Positions 22,451 to 34,420 of a stretch of 64,000 bases of DNA are shown here, one piece after another. The stretch covers positions 123,410,597-123,474,596 of the forward strand of contig CM061921.1 of assembly GCA_031002005.1 (NCBI GenBank), written 5' to 3'. The DNA is from Vandiemenella viatica (taxonomy: Eukaryota > Arthropoda > Insecta > Orthoptera > Morabidae). Each line of letters starts with the position of its first letter. Position 1 is the first letter of the stretch. The position numbers were made by a program, and so were the translations under genes. Under the pieces are notes generated by a model, which made no database searches, had not been told where the DNA came from, and worked only from the letters and a program-made list of their open reading frames with translations.

Positions 22451-23140
22451 AAAACTTCACTTTTTCATTACTAGTCGTATTTGGTCTGCGTTTACGTCCG
22501 TAAATTATTTAAAAATCTACTTAAAGCAAAGCTAATAATCGTAAATGAAAATATGTCCGTAGAAGTGAAATGTTTTGATGGAGGTGTGTTTCCAAAACAA
22601 TCTCTAAAATCAGAAACGCAATTCAAATTTAATTTTTTGTCTTTCTTACTCATTCTCAACCTCTATCCTTTTTTCTGTTTTTAGCAGCTAAAATTAAAAC
22701 AATTAAAGGTGTGCCGGATGCTTTATATTCTGTTACACTCATATATTACTAATGTCATACAGGTAGATATAAGAAGTTTGCACTGCAGTAGTATGAGATG
22801 GAGTCAGCTACTTCAATTTGAATTTACGCCTCTGCTCCAAACAGCATGTGACGGAGGTGAAAGGTTGATTTTTAAATGCTATACTTCTATAGCCAACTTC
22901 TTCGTTTCGGGTCATTATAGCTCCGTGATGACGTGCGGCGCCAGATACGGCGTTACCTTATTTGAGTTCCGGTGGTTGAAGAACTACTTACAACTGGGAC
23001 ATGTTTCGGCGGTAGTGCATTATTATTAATGGTGCGCCAAAGTCCTGGTTTAAATCCCAAACCTCACTGTACCGAGGATAGCGTGAATGCATATCACACA
23101 TTTGAAAGAGACTCGGCCGCCGGATTTGGATGTTAAGCTG
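22451..23140. other. No feature recognised
   Basis: The longest frame (22,709-23,029, plus) shows no family motif, and I do not think it is a gene. A C+G-richer patch lies around 22,900-22,990. Confidence 0.4.
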
Positions 23141-23151
23141 GCGGACCGAGT

Positions 23152-23388
23152 ATGGTGGGTGAACGGTTAACGTTCTGGTCTCGCATTCGGGAGGACGCCG
23201 GTTCGAATCCCCGTTCGGCCATCCAGATTTTGGTTTTCCATGGTTTCCCCAAATCACTCCAGGCGAATGCCAGGATGCTTTCTTCAAAAAGGCCATGTCC
23301 AAATTCCTTCCTGTTAATTGTCCACACTCCCATCCTGCCTCTAATGACCTTAGCTGTCAACGAGGCGTAAATCAATATGGAAAAAAAA
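23152..23388 (+). repeat. SINE family A, well preserved
   Basis: Close to the window consensus: GGGTGAACGGTTAACGTTCT, GGTTCGAATCCCCGTTCGGC, CCCAAATCACTCCAGGCGAA, then ACGAGGCGTAAATCAATATG and an A run. It is a good reference copy for the family. Confidence 0.85.
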
Positions 23389-23469
23389 GTAAGTTGGCAG
23401 CCCCTTCGGTGTGATTCGGAAGAGCAGGTCTCAATGGGCCGGCACCTTATTTCACCCTCTCGCTTATTT

Positions 23470-24250
23470 CATCTCTTATTTTCCTGTCGTGAATCTCTCG
23501 ATTGGTTTGATACACAACTCCATCCTTGTTATTTTGCACTATCATCTCAAAACACCCCTCTCAAAACAAGTCCTCCCTTAACTGCTTCATAGATAACCAT
23601 TCCCGCATGTCTTAAAAATCACCCTCGATCCAGTTTCTTCTTTGTGTAAGATTCTTCCGCAAACTTCTTTCGTCATTTCAAAAACATGTTCATTTTGTGG
23701 TTTAACTGTTCACCTAATTTTCAGCTTTCTTCCTACAGCATCACATTTCGAATGCTTCAATTTTCCTTCTTTCTGGCATTCCTGAATTCCATATTTCGTT
23801 GCCATAAAATGTTGTGCTCCATACATAGAGTTTTAAAAAGTTCTTTCTGAGTCCTAGGTCAATATTTGAAACTACTTTTTCATAAAGGTTCTTTTTACTA
23901 CTACTATGCTGCTTTTAACACAGTTCCTGCTTCGGCGATCAGCTGTAATTTTACTTCCTAAGTAAAAGTATTTATTTACTTCTAGTTTTGCATCCGATCC
24001 CATTTTTATATTTAACCTACTATTATTTCTTTTACACTTTTGTCTTGCTTTGAGCTGTATTTATTACAGAATCCTCCGTCATTATTTTGATCATGTCATT
24101 CAGCAACTCCTCCTTATACTTAGTCCGTCCTGATCTCAGGACAATGTCATCAGCAAATCCGATTATACTTCGTGAACACTTAAGCCACATTCAAATTCCT
24201 CTTTTACATCTTTTATTGCTTCCTCTTTTGAACGTTTAAATATTGCGAAG
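23470..24250 (-). pseudogene. RTE-type LINE reverse transcriptase remnant
   Basis: Minus-strand pieces in several frames match the C-terminal half of the RTE copy at 41.3-44.0 kb. They give EEAIKDVKEEFECG, then the catalytic motif C as IIGFADDIVLRSGRTK, then LNDMIKIMTEDSVIN, RLNIKMGSDAKLEVNKYF, LGSKITADRRSRN and the terminal YQTNREIHD-type end that corresponds to the SNQSKD end of the large copy. Motif A and everything upstream are missing (5' truncation at about 24,250), and there are many stops and frameshifts. It is older than the 41.3-44.0 kb copy, judging by the density of lesions. It is one of three RTE pieces in the window. Confidence 0.75.
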
Positions 24251-24307
24251 TCTTATAGGCATTCAACAGAATATTGGAGGAGGAAAACTGAGGCATAACA
24301 TTGAAGT

Positions 24308-24371
<64 letters not shown>

Positions 24372-24558
24372 GGCATTCGGCAACGGAGGCCATACAGCCA
24401 GCTCAATGTGTATTTTTTTCAATGTATGGACGCCACAGGACGCACAAGACATTCACACAGACACACAACACTTAACATCCATGCCCGCGGCCGGATTCGA
24501 ACCGGCGGCCTTCGGCACGTGGAGCTAGCACTCTAGCCCCTACGCTACCGAGGCCGGC
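24308..24558 (-). repeat. Young tRNA-derived SINE with target duplication
   Basis: Flanked by perfect 11-bp direct repeats AACATTGAAGT (24,297-24,307 and 24,559-24,569). On the minus strand it begins GCCGGCCTCGGTAGCGTAGG, has the B box CGGTTCGAATCCGGC, and ends in an uninterrupted run of 58 A (T 24,310-24,367 on the plus strand). Perfect duplication and a pure tail indicate a recent insertion. Confidence 0.9.
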
Positions 24559-24569
24559 AACATTGAAGT

Positions 24570-25310
24570 TCAGTGCGTTCAAGGTCAGTGTCAAACAAGG
24601 AAACTAGTATTAAAAGCTTTCCGCCTACTGCGATATTTGATAATTATACTCTAGCTGCGGAGAGTAATAGAGCTGATTTATAAAATTTTGTAACAATTAG
24701 CAGTGTTATTTCTCAGCGTTATAATTTCATTCCAACTAACTCTTAATCTTTACTGAAAGACAAACTTGAAAAATGGGAAAACATTATAGAGAATTAGTTC
24801 ATACCCATATTGAGATTTCTTATTTTACCACATTTTATTGATACCAAATTTCTGTAGTTTAGCAATCCATTTGAGGTCTTTGCTCAATTAAAATGTGAAG
24901 TAGGATTCATTTTTTTAACATTTCTACGAAAAGATTGAAATGTTACCTGTTTCATTAATAGAAAACATATCAATTTTGCTCGTCATTTTTGGTTTAATAC
25001 AACTTCATTAAACAACGGTATTAATATAACAATATTTCCCAGATAAGAGTGACCATATATATACTTTGTATTTGATAGCTGCTAAAAACTGGAAAAAAAT
25101 GGAGAAAGGGGCGAAAAGAAGAGAGAGAGAAAATGATATTTGAATTGCGTTTCTGATTTCAGAAATTGTTTTGAAACCCCCTCTCTCATCAGATCAACTC
25201 ACTTCTGCACATATATTTTCATTTACGATTTTTAACTTTGTTTTAAATAGATTTTTAAATAATTTTATGGATGTCATCATAGACCAAATACGAAAAAGAT
25301 TGAAAAAGTG
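24570..25310. other. No feature recognised
   Basis: AT-rich. The stretch 25,070-25,310 resembles the reverse complement of 22,450-22,720 (shared words around GGAAAAAAATGGAGAAAG and TTTGAAACC). This could be a diverged inverted duplicate, not worked out in full. Confidence 0.35.
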
Positions 25311-25312
25311 AA

Positions 25313-25550
25313 TCTAATGGCTGAGCGTTAACTCTATGGCTCCGCATTCGGGAGGGCGTGGGCTTGACTCCCCATCCGGCTATCCAGATTAGGGTTTTCG
25401 TTCGTTTCTCCAAGTCACACCGGGTGAATGGCGGGATTATTTGTTCGAATATCCATGGTCCGAATTCCTTTCATTCCTTGTCTCCATTCCCTTCTCACCT
25501 TTAATGACTTTGAAGTCGACGAATCGTAAAGCCAGACGCATAATAAGAAA
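25313..25550 (+). repeat. SINE family A, diverged
   Basis: Full-length but mutated copy: CTCCGCATTCGGGAGGGCGT, then GGTGAATGGCGGGATTATTT and GACGAATCGTAAAGCCAG. Confidence 0.75.
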
Positions 25551-26794
25551 TTGTTATAGTAATATTACAGTATTTAGTTTCTCTTCCCGTTGACGACGGT
25601 GCGAACTCGTTGTATTCCACCTAACGTCACCAGATAATGCGATTTTGACGAGGTTGAAGCCCTAGAGGATTTCTTTCAGTATTACCTCCGTGAAAGCTTT
25701 CATAGTTACGTAGTGCAGTTTGCTAAGAAGCACTCAGTTATGAGTCTTTCTTAAGTATGTTATTCTCTGGAGCAAGTAGGTAAGAGTCGATGTTATATTT
25801 TACATATAAGTCATTTGTAGGTTCGACGTATTTATAATAAATGCAAAAAAAAAAAGAAAAGAAAATGGAACGCCTAGACTTGAACCGAGGAACACGCGAT
25901 TACGAGACTAGTGCGTTAACCACAACGCCACGGAGTTACGTTTACAGACACCTCGAGCAGTGTGTAAACAACCTTATCTTGCCTCGGAAATCAGTTACAT
26001 TCAACTGGTCTTAGACAATTTTCCGAAATAATCTCTTTATAATCATTTCAATAGTTTTGTAGAACTAAAAATTCTGGATCTTTGAACATTTCCACCCACT
26101 GCTTGGCCCACACATCTCATTATGTGTAGTATTATTGGAAGAAATTAGCAATATCAATATATAAGTAAATATAGTTTTACGCTAATCATTTGGAATAAAA
26201 TGTGTCACTGAATCACATGTTTGCCGCGCTTTATTGCAGTCTTGTTAATTACAACTTTAACGATATGTTTCACGATCCGAATTTAAGAAAAGTATAGCTA
26301 GAACCTAATTTCGTTCCACTGAGGTATGGTCGGCCATATCATGCCGAATATGGCAGCCAATCCCGGGACAGGATTATTCATAACTTGACTCGGGAATGGT
26401 CAGTAGCCTTTTACTGAAATGTAAGGGAAAATTGCTGATCTACCCTGCCAATAAGAATCGTCGATGGGCGGAGTCTTCTTGTTATGTTACAGGCATTGAT
26501 TTAAGGAAATGAATTACAGATAGCGCTTAATTGAATACCCGCCAATGGGATAGTTTGATGGGCGGAGCTAGCAGAGGCGCTAAAGTTTCCTGGGAAGACA
26601 AACTCTTCAGTGATGCCACATTGTGCAATATACGAGACTTAGTCTCAGGCGCCCACAGTCAATTTTTTTGACAAAGAGTGTACATACTAAATTATCGACG
26701 GATATAGCGAATAATTATGACAAACTTTTAAAGAATTTAAAATGGACAATTGTGTGATACAAAAGTAGATGTGCGATGTGTTCTGTTGCAATTA
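25551..26794. other. Unassigned; one tRNA-like segment
   Basis: A minus-strand tRNA-like segment at about 25,865-25,940 (CGTGGCGTTGTGGTTAACGC, then TCGGTTCAAGTCTAGG) is probably a SINE head. An A run precedes it at 25,845-25,860. The rest shows nothing I can assign. Confidence 0.45.
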
Positions 26795-27285
26795 ATTAAT
26801 AATTGACTGGCAAGCAAAACACAGTTACTTTTGATGTTTCATTTACGCTGTGCTTGACGCGTTTGAAGAAGTGATTCTCATTTTCAAACGCAATATTGGT
26901 ACATTTTTAATGCATTTTTTATGTGCGAAGTGTATGTGTTAGTTTCTGCTGGACATTGGTAAAACTTTTGGAGCTATCCAGGAAATAAAAATGTGTCATG
27001 CTGTACTAGATCAAGAAATTGCAACTACGTAGATGTGGAATAATTATCTAATCAAACTTACGTTTTGTAGGTTTCCTAAGACACGCCACAACAGAAACTC
27101 ATACGAACACATTATCATAACATTAAATATAGGTATTATGTGATGTACACTGTTTCAAACAGTACAGTACCAATATTGCGTTTGAAAATGAGAATCACTT
27201 CTCGAAACGCGTCACGCACATCGTAAATAAAACATAAAAAGTAACTGTATTGCAGTAAAATTATTTGCTTACCAGTCAATTGAAA
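26795..27285. mobile_element. Foldback/MITE-like element
   Basis: Inverted arms of about 110 bp (26,802-26,905 and 27,165-27,285) share AATTGACTGG, CAGTTACTTTT and the long word AAGTGATTCTCATTTTCAAA. The spacer is about 260 bp and non-coding. Confidence 0.75.
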
Positions 27286-27482
27286 GCAGTTACACACTTT
27301 CAAAAAAAAGTCAATTTATTATGGATAAAGTAATAATTAATCATTATTTTGCAAGGGTGTAGTTTGCTTCATACATCACTTTGATTTACAGTACAATCTA
27401 ACACTGGCAACCTTAATCTTATATATATAAATAGACGAATTTTTTTCCACATTTCACTTTTCAGTCAACTCTACCATACACA

Positions 27483-27830
27483 CATAACTGGTATTTGTGT
27501 GTGGTAGTAGAATGAGTTTCCTATCGTGCACAACCACTTACTTGTGTGTTCATATACTTCTCTTTCCCGCCACAACTACATAGCACAGACCATTGGTGTT
27601 TGTGTGTGGTAGTAGCATCGAGTCTCCCATCGTGCACTACTGTGGTTAGATCTCGGTAGCTATGGGGGTGTGGGAGATATGTTGGTTGAAAGTGGTCGAC
27701 CTGGGGCATTTTCATATTTCGACCAAAGACGTAAGTGTCAATATGTATAACATTTCAGCCAAAACTATGTAGCACAGATCACTGGTGTTTGTGTGTGGTA
27801 ATAGCATAGAGTTACCGATCGTGAACAACG
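27483..27830. repeat. Three copies of a 55-bp motif
   Basis: ACTGGTGTTTGTGTGTGGTA-like motifs followed by GTAGCAT and ATCGTGCAC occur near 27,487, 27,594 and 27,779, separated by 107 and 185 bases. The apparent frame on the minus strand is not considered coding. Confidence 0.65.
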
Positions 27831-28039
27831 TGTTGTATTAATTTTAGTCTTCCTATCAGCTGACCATCGGATCTATTTGTGTAGCTATTGTACTTGGTGT
27901 TTCCTTGTATCTTAAATCACAGTCGCCAGGGATATTTGTCCCGTAACTCGTTCAGTACTTTTAATTTTCAAACTTATTAACTTAATTGTCATATTTGAAT
28001 GATAATAAACTTTATATGACTTCTGGAAATTTAATAAAG

Positions 28040-28640
28040 CATTATCCAATTAATTTTTTCAAATGTTCTTTATACAAACCCACTGTTTGTATCCGATTTC
28101 GATGGAACTTTGCACACGTTTACTTTAAAACGATGAGAAAAATATTTCCCACATTTGGTTTACAAAAATCCACCACTCTCCTTTATGCAAAATTCACACT
28201 TGGAACTATATGGTCTTTTTGCAAATATCTCGAAAGTGGTAGGGAAAATAACCAAAGTGGATACGGATATGCGTGATATTCTGAGAACCCTTAGAATTTC
28301 CTGCCAAATGGCGTTGAACTTATTCCGACCGGACAGTTGCCAACCAAGAAGTTCGATCTTGAAATTTAAAAATCTGTAGTTTTTATCCTATCTTGAAGGG
28401 ACTTTGCGCACAGATATTTAAAATAAATGAAAAAACATGTTTACATTTAGTTTAGAAAAGTGCACTCGCTCTTCCCCCTTCTCCCCTCTTAATACTGATT
28501 TCCGTTTTTTGAATCGGTAGGGAAATCTGCCAATGTGGATTCTGATGGAGGATTTTTACTACAATCGGATCAAAAACATTAGAACTTTCATAACTAGCAG
28601 CCGAGAAACGCTATAGACAGTATCTTTATCTTTGTTTTAA
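28040..28640 (-). repeat. Relics of the 8.5-11.5 kb tandem unit
   Basis: Read on the minus strand, GTGCAAAGTTCCATCGAAAT and then AAACAGTGGGTTTGTATAAA match the unit of the array at 8.5-11.5 kb. A second, weaker unit follows at about 28,370-28,480. Confidence 0.65.
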
Positions 28641-28836
28641 AGTAAAAATAAAACAAAAAAACAAAAATTTCGTTCACTACCCGAAGGTTGGTTAGGTCCT
28701 ACCGAAGGGAACATAATAAGCAATTGATCGTACACAACTGTTAACAATTCCTGCTTCCACCGGAATTTGAAGCTGGGACCAGACCAAAAAACGTTTGAAA
28801 TAAAGAGCTTTAACCACTAAGCTACTACACCGCTCT

Positions 28837-28871
<35 letters not shown>

Positions 28872-30695
28872 ATAGTTGAGCTAAGTACTATCAAAACCGG
28901 ATTAAAAAACTGGGTCTGTTTTTGCAGAAAACGAAAGACCAAAAATATTGTATATCCCAAAGTACTAGAATAAAATGTTTCCAATATTAATTTAATTCAT
29001 AAAAATCATTGTCTTCCGTTTGTTTTGAACACGTCAATGTGTCTGATTTGTATATGCGTGCTCACTTAAGAAAGAAATAGAGACATTGCAACGCATGCCG
29101 GAAAAATTAGTATTTTATAATAAATCTTATGTACACATTGCTAGTTTAGAAAATCGATCATTGCAGACGTTACGACATGCGTGAAGCCGTAATTGTATTT
29201 GCTAAAACTTTTTATTTGGAATGCATGCCATACGTTCGTTGCCTTCAAGACATAATGATTTAAAAACAACCTTGTTACTGTGGGGTAATTACTACCAGTA
29301 CCCCTTCCTTCACATATATCTCATGTTTGGCGAGACCCTAGATTTAGACGAGCTATCTAAAGACGTGACGTTACTTTTACATTTATCTTAATTAAATTCC
29401 ACTGCACATTTTGCGCAAATTAGCTTTCGTTGGAGAATCTTTGAGGCGCTTTTGCCATCAATGCTGTAAAACCGAATGCTTTGAAGTGAAGCTGAGCTCT
29501 TAGCCACTAATTAGCACACCGCTAATCGTTTATCGTCTTAATCTGCCACTGTCGCCACTTATATTCTGACAGCTAAAAACTAACACCATGACTCCAACAT
29601 TCATAAGCAAATGAATTATCTTGTCACCGAAATTATGTCGTTTAAGTCATTCAGCTATAAAGTCATAAACTAATTTACATAACATATCGAGTACCCACCA
29701 TGAATCTTCTAAGACGATTATATTAATTTGTTTGGTGCACAATATAATGAATAACACATCACTTAAGCTGTTTTTTGTTCTATTATGTTCTTCACAGAAG
29801 CATTAACAATGGTTTATTTATTGATTAATCACAGTGTCAGTGTTTATTTATTGTAACAGTGATTCTGAAATTCAAACTATAGGAAAAAAGTATCGGTTTT
29901 ATTCGTAAGTCTTTTTACATCTACTGACTGTGCTGGATTCTCGTTTTCGTCTTTTCACGATGTAGTTTATTTTCTGGTACATTTCACTTTGGTTTAATCA
30001 TACTTTTAGGATCTGTAAGTGCTATCCAAGTTGTCTGGAGAGGATCACAGACTGCAATCGCAGCTCCTGAAACAACATTATTCGCGCCGATTTTAAATAA
30101 AACAAAATATCAGTTTTCTGTCGCGTTATAATTCGAGACTCACGAAGCTCCATTGTCATAAAACTTTCCAGAACAAATGTAATGGAGGGTAGCAGTGACA
30201 TTTAATGGTGTTGATTGTAATCATTGGAAGAAATTTGATGATGACTGGCTTCACGAAGATGTTAAAAACTCAATAAAAATTGTCACATTTAACTATTTAG
30301 ACTTTACAGTAAGGAGTAAAATATTTGCCTGAATGCGGCTAGCCGTTAGTTTTTCCCGTTAAAACTGTAACTGACATTATTCTGTCATCGATAAAAAAAA
30401 AAAAATACAAATCTGACTGCCTGTGTGACGACTGTTGAAATTAATCTAATACACCAGAGAAAAAACGAAATTGGAATTAATAGTATAGTATATTATAGAA
30501 TTCGATTCTATGAGTGTCTAAATAGATTTAGGTGAAAACAAGCATCTCGTGACATTCAGAGGTCACATATTTTGTATCGCTCCATCCAACACTATGACCT
30601 GAATGCTATTGTATATTTGAAACATTGAAGTTGCAACAGATAGTCAGTCCCTCATGATTTCTATAAGACTCTATATATGCTCATCTCTTATATCA
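28641..30695. other. Mostly unassigned; tRNA-like relics
   Basis: A minus-strand tRNA-like segment lies at about 28,740-28,835 (GTAGTAGCTTAGTGGTTAAA), next to a T run at 28,839-28,867. A weaker one lies at 29,460-29,525. No coding signal is seen in the remaining 1.5 kb or more. Confidence 0.4.
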
Positions 30696-30699
30696 ACCG

Positions 30700-30865
30700 G
30701 TCATCTCGATTTCTGTATCCCATGGTTTTCCGATATCACCCAGGTAAATGACGAGCTGTTTCCTCCATAAGACCATGGAAGAATCCCTTCCCGATCTTTA
30801 TCCCGTCTTCTCCGCTCCCTAATGATCTCGACATCAACGAAGCGTAAAACCAGAAAAAAACATAT
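30700..30865 (+). repeat. SINE family A, head missing
   Basis: 5'-truncated copy starting in the body (CCCATGGTTTTCCGATATCA) and ending ATCAACGAAGCGTAAAACCA. Confidence 0.7.
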
Positions 30866-32088
30866 TTTATGGGTAAAACAACCACACATCAATCACAACT
30901 TGTCAGAATCAAAATGCATTGAGGAATTAATGCCATTAAACTGGCATTTATGCTTTCTAAATCCCTAGATACCAGCTACAGCTTTCAAATAAAACAATTC
31001 TGGCAGCATTCAAACATCCCAGAGATCCCTGCACATTAAGTAGGATCAATCGTTTGTAATTAAAACATCTACGTGTGAATCCCCTGAATCCACGATCGCT
31101 GGAGGAAACAAAAAATATCAGCTATGACACTAGACAACGTGGGTGAGCCTCTCAGATCTCTGTTTACCGTTGTTCCAGAAATCACCTTAGGCCAGTCCCA
31201 AGATCAATTTTTTGCGTACAGGAATCCTTTAGCTTTAAAAGGAAACATTTTTGCTGAGATTGATTTCTAAAACCCGAGGATGTTTCGGCAGGAAGTCGAA
31301 TCTGTGTCATACTAGAGATATTCCTAAAATATTTTCGCTTCAACTCTTAAATCATAAATATTCCCAGCTTTGCTACTGTAATACTTTTTCGTACTTAGTA
31401 GTTTCGGTATTTCAAATGCGCACTCTAACTGTATGGAGGTAGCTTAATTAAAAGGCTGTTATGACACAACATTTCCGACAGTGTGATAGTCATGTAGTCT
31501 GGTGTTTTTTCTATTCGATTTTTTATTTTTTTTATTCTCTGGGTTACTGATATTATACTTTTCAGTTGCACGAGTGATTTTTCTCTTTGGGTAAGAAATT
31601 AAATTGTAATTTAGATGCGCATAATTTCTTCGCAGTATATTAAAATTAGGCACTGTCAAAACATTTGAAAGATAGAAGTTGTTTATATACATATTCATTA
31701 ATTCACATTCCCACGTAGTGTATGGTGCAACACAACCAGCGTGGTGTTGTAACATACAATGGAAACTTTTAAAAGTAATAATCCAGCCAAATAAGGTGAA
31801 AAAGGGGCAAACCTCGGAATGAAAGATAACAAACTGAAAATTTGCACAAACCTTTGTATTGACATTTTATAAGTTGGATCAAAAGTCTCATAGAATCTCG
31901 TGTACACTAGTCAAGATATTCAAGGTCAAAGGTCACGAAAAACGTTTTTTTTTTTTTTTTTTTTTTACAAATATCTCGCTTCCTTTGCTCTAAATGTTAT
32001 TTTGAATTATTACAAACGTTGTAGAGCATAAAATTCTCTATAAATTTCGTCACAGACAATATTTAATAGATTTATCAGTTCTTGAGAT
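30866..32088. other. No feature recognised
   Basis: Unassigned AT-rich sequence. A T run lies at about 31,946-31,966. Frames on the minus strand (31,459-31,907) show no motif. Confidence 0.4.
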
Positions 32089-32089
32089 A

Positions 32090-33780
32090 GAGCGTGGAGC
32101 GTGGGGAGCGCTTAGCCCAATAGACGATAAATCTACTGTACAATACATTAACTGTAAAATCCAGTACACAGTTCGGTATATAATGTTAATTGTTTATTAA
32201 TATTGTTGTAATTATGAAAACTGTAGTTATTTACTAATTAATAAATTGTATTATGGATATTATATTATTTATGAATATCATACATTTATTTAATAATATT
32301 AATAAGAAATTTAAATGTAATATTTTAAATGCATTTTGATTCAACAGTTTACCGTAAATCCATTATGATTCAAGTTTTAAAGTAAAAAGAACTGTAGGCC
32401 TTTCGAGGTTTTACGAAGTGTTTTTTTTTTTTTTTTTGTGTGATGAAACAATGATTGTGCCAATCAAACAAGAAATTTTTTATCGAACCGATGTAATTAA
32501 TAACTTTATTGATGTGCTTATTAAGAATTAAAAACTGTTAACATAGCTACAAAACAAGCCAGAGATGATGCTGATGCTCGAAACAGCCATGCAGAATCTA
32601 CACTGTCTACATCATAGGAGAAGATGTCGATATACTAGTTCTTTTAATAGGACGTACTCAATTACATCAGCAAAACCTTTTTAAAAAAAAAATTGGTAAG
32701 GCTTATGTGAAAACGCAAATAAATTCTACTAATAGCTTTGAAAAATATCCTTGTTCTAAGAAACAAATTATTTTTGCACGCCTTTAGTGGATGTGACACA
32801 ACATATGCACTTTTTAAAAAGGAAAACTATCAATTATTAAAATGTTGGAGAAACATTCCGGTTTGGATCAATCAGCCACGTTTTTCAGCAAGACAACTGT
32901 CCTCTAGAAACATTGTTTGAAAATGGAGTAAGTGTCTTTTTAGCAATGCATAATGTTCCAAAATCAGAATACAGCATACACGATTTTCGATATACACAAT
33001 TTATCAAATCAGCTACATTCAACAAACCAATCCAGTTTTCCACTCACACCTACAAGTGCAGAAACTCGACAACACATCAATCGTGTATATTATCATATTC
33101 AAACTTGGTTAAGGAATGATTTAGACCCCCAGGAATGGGGGTGGATGTTGCAAAATGAAGTTGTAATTGCAATGAAGGCTGTGGTTAAAATTGCGGATGC
33201 AGAAAAGTAGAGTTGCAATGATCCTCAGTTTGTGGTCAGTGTAATGAACAAGCATGCCTCAACGCTTCATCATAACCAGATGATCTGGATGAGGAAAGTA
33301 AATATGTACCTAAAATCCTTGAAGCTTTAAAACCAAATTTAGTGGATGACGATGATTATGATAATGAATTAGAAATTCAAGTTGAGGGACAAGAAGAGGA
33401 ATACGACGACGAGCATGCTGCATACTTCACAAAAGCAGTAAAAACAACAAAATTCTTGTATAGTAACTTGAGTTGTAATAGAAGTATGATAAACTGTGAT
33501 GAAATAAAAATATAACTAAAGTGCATTTAAGCTATTACATTTAAATATCTTATTATCAATATTAATTAAGTTAATATTAAACTAATATATGATTTATAAG
33601 TAATATAAAGTCCATAAGTACAATTTATTAATTAGTAAATAATTACAGTACTTCATAATTACAACATTATTAATAAACAGTTAACATTATATATCGAACT
33701 GTGTACTGGATTTTACAGTTAACGTATTGTACAGTAGCTTTATCGTCCATACTGCTAACCGCTCCCCATTCTCCACGCTC
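32090..33780 (+). mobile_element. DNA transposon with long terminal inverted repeats
   Basis: The ends start GAGCGTGGAG (left) and inverted CCACGCTC (right), each next to TA, a possible TA target duplication. Inverted similarity extends about 250 bp (32,090-32,337 and about 33,513-33,780), with long shared words such as AACTGTAAAATCCAGTACAC and TATTTACTAATTAATAAATT. The interior carries one decayed gene on the plus strand. The superfamily is not identified. Confidence 0.8.
32555..33525 (+). pseudogene. Decayed transposon gene, HAFSGCDTT/LDPxEWGW type
   Basis: Frames on the plus strand join into one protein if several frameshifts are allowed. In order: ARDDADARNSHAESTLS (acidic DAD region), IIGEDVDILVLLIGRT at about 32,611-32,660 (an Asp-rich strand like those of PIN/FEN-type nucleases), HAFSGCDTT at 32,777-32,803, a middle part AMHNVPKSEYSIHDFRYTQF, then VYYHIQTWLRNDLDPQEWGW ending at 33,144, a cysteine cluster CGQCNEQACLN at 33,230-33,262, and a very acidic tail. 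This order (GED.D strand, GCDTT, DPxEWGW, Cys-rich, acidic) recurs in large families of uncharacterised arthropod and cnidarian proteins that behave like mobile elements; that statement is from memory. Here it lies between long terminal inverted repeats. It is broken and cannot be functional. Confidence 0.65.
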
Positions 33781-33782
33781 TA

Positions 33783-34230
33783 GCGTGCTTGGGGTCGCCT
33801 GTTCGAGTCCGGCTGAGGGCATAGGTGGTTTTAATTAAATATTGTGTCCGTCTTGTGTCTCCCTTACAGAAAATAAAAATAATCGCAATGAAATGAAATG
33901 TATACGTTGTAAGAAAAACACACACGTTGAACTGGCTGTATGACTAATATGACCAGATGCTATTTTATAATTAAAAAAATAAATAAAAATAGGCCGCTTG
34001 GTAACTCTTGAGAATTACTACGAACTTGAACTAACAGGAATTATCACTCTATTTCTAACATTTTGTAAGTTTTAACTAATAACTGGTACCATCTAGTTGA
34101 AATCGAGAAGATATCGTAGGCTTGATGTTTGTCAGGGTTTCGTAGCGAAGGGTCTCTAGAGAAGTTGAAAATCGTAGCTGAGGCTCGATCTACAGTTCCA
34201 CAAGCTCACACAGGGGAAGGCGCCACCGTC
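33783..34230. other. Unassigned, with a B-box-like SINE scrap
   Basis: Directly after the transposon, GGGGTCGCCTGTTCGAGTCC resembles the B-box part of a tRNA-derived SINE. Nothing else was recognised. Confidence 0.4.
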
Positions 34231-34235
34231 ATAAT

Positions 34236-34420
34236 GTTTTACGCCTTGTCGACCTTTAGGTCATTAGAGGTGGGAAAATACTGGGGACAATCAACGGGGA
34301 AGAATTTAGCCATGATTTTTTTGCAGGAAGTATCCCGGCATTCGCTTGGAGTAATTTCGGGAAAAAATGGAAAACCTAAATGTGGATGCCTGGAGGGTAT
34401 TCGAGCCCGCTTGGTAGTTC
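34236..34420 (-). repeat. SINE family A, diverged
   Basis: Minus-strand copy: TTTTACGCCTTGTCGACC, CGCTTGGAGTAATTTCGGG, then TATTCGAGCCCGCTTGGTAG. The plus-strand frame of 157 codons over it is chance. Confidence 0.7.

Noticed and set aside
24243..24536. Frame with a poly-Phe tract
   Set aside because: It is the translation of the SINE T run.
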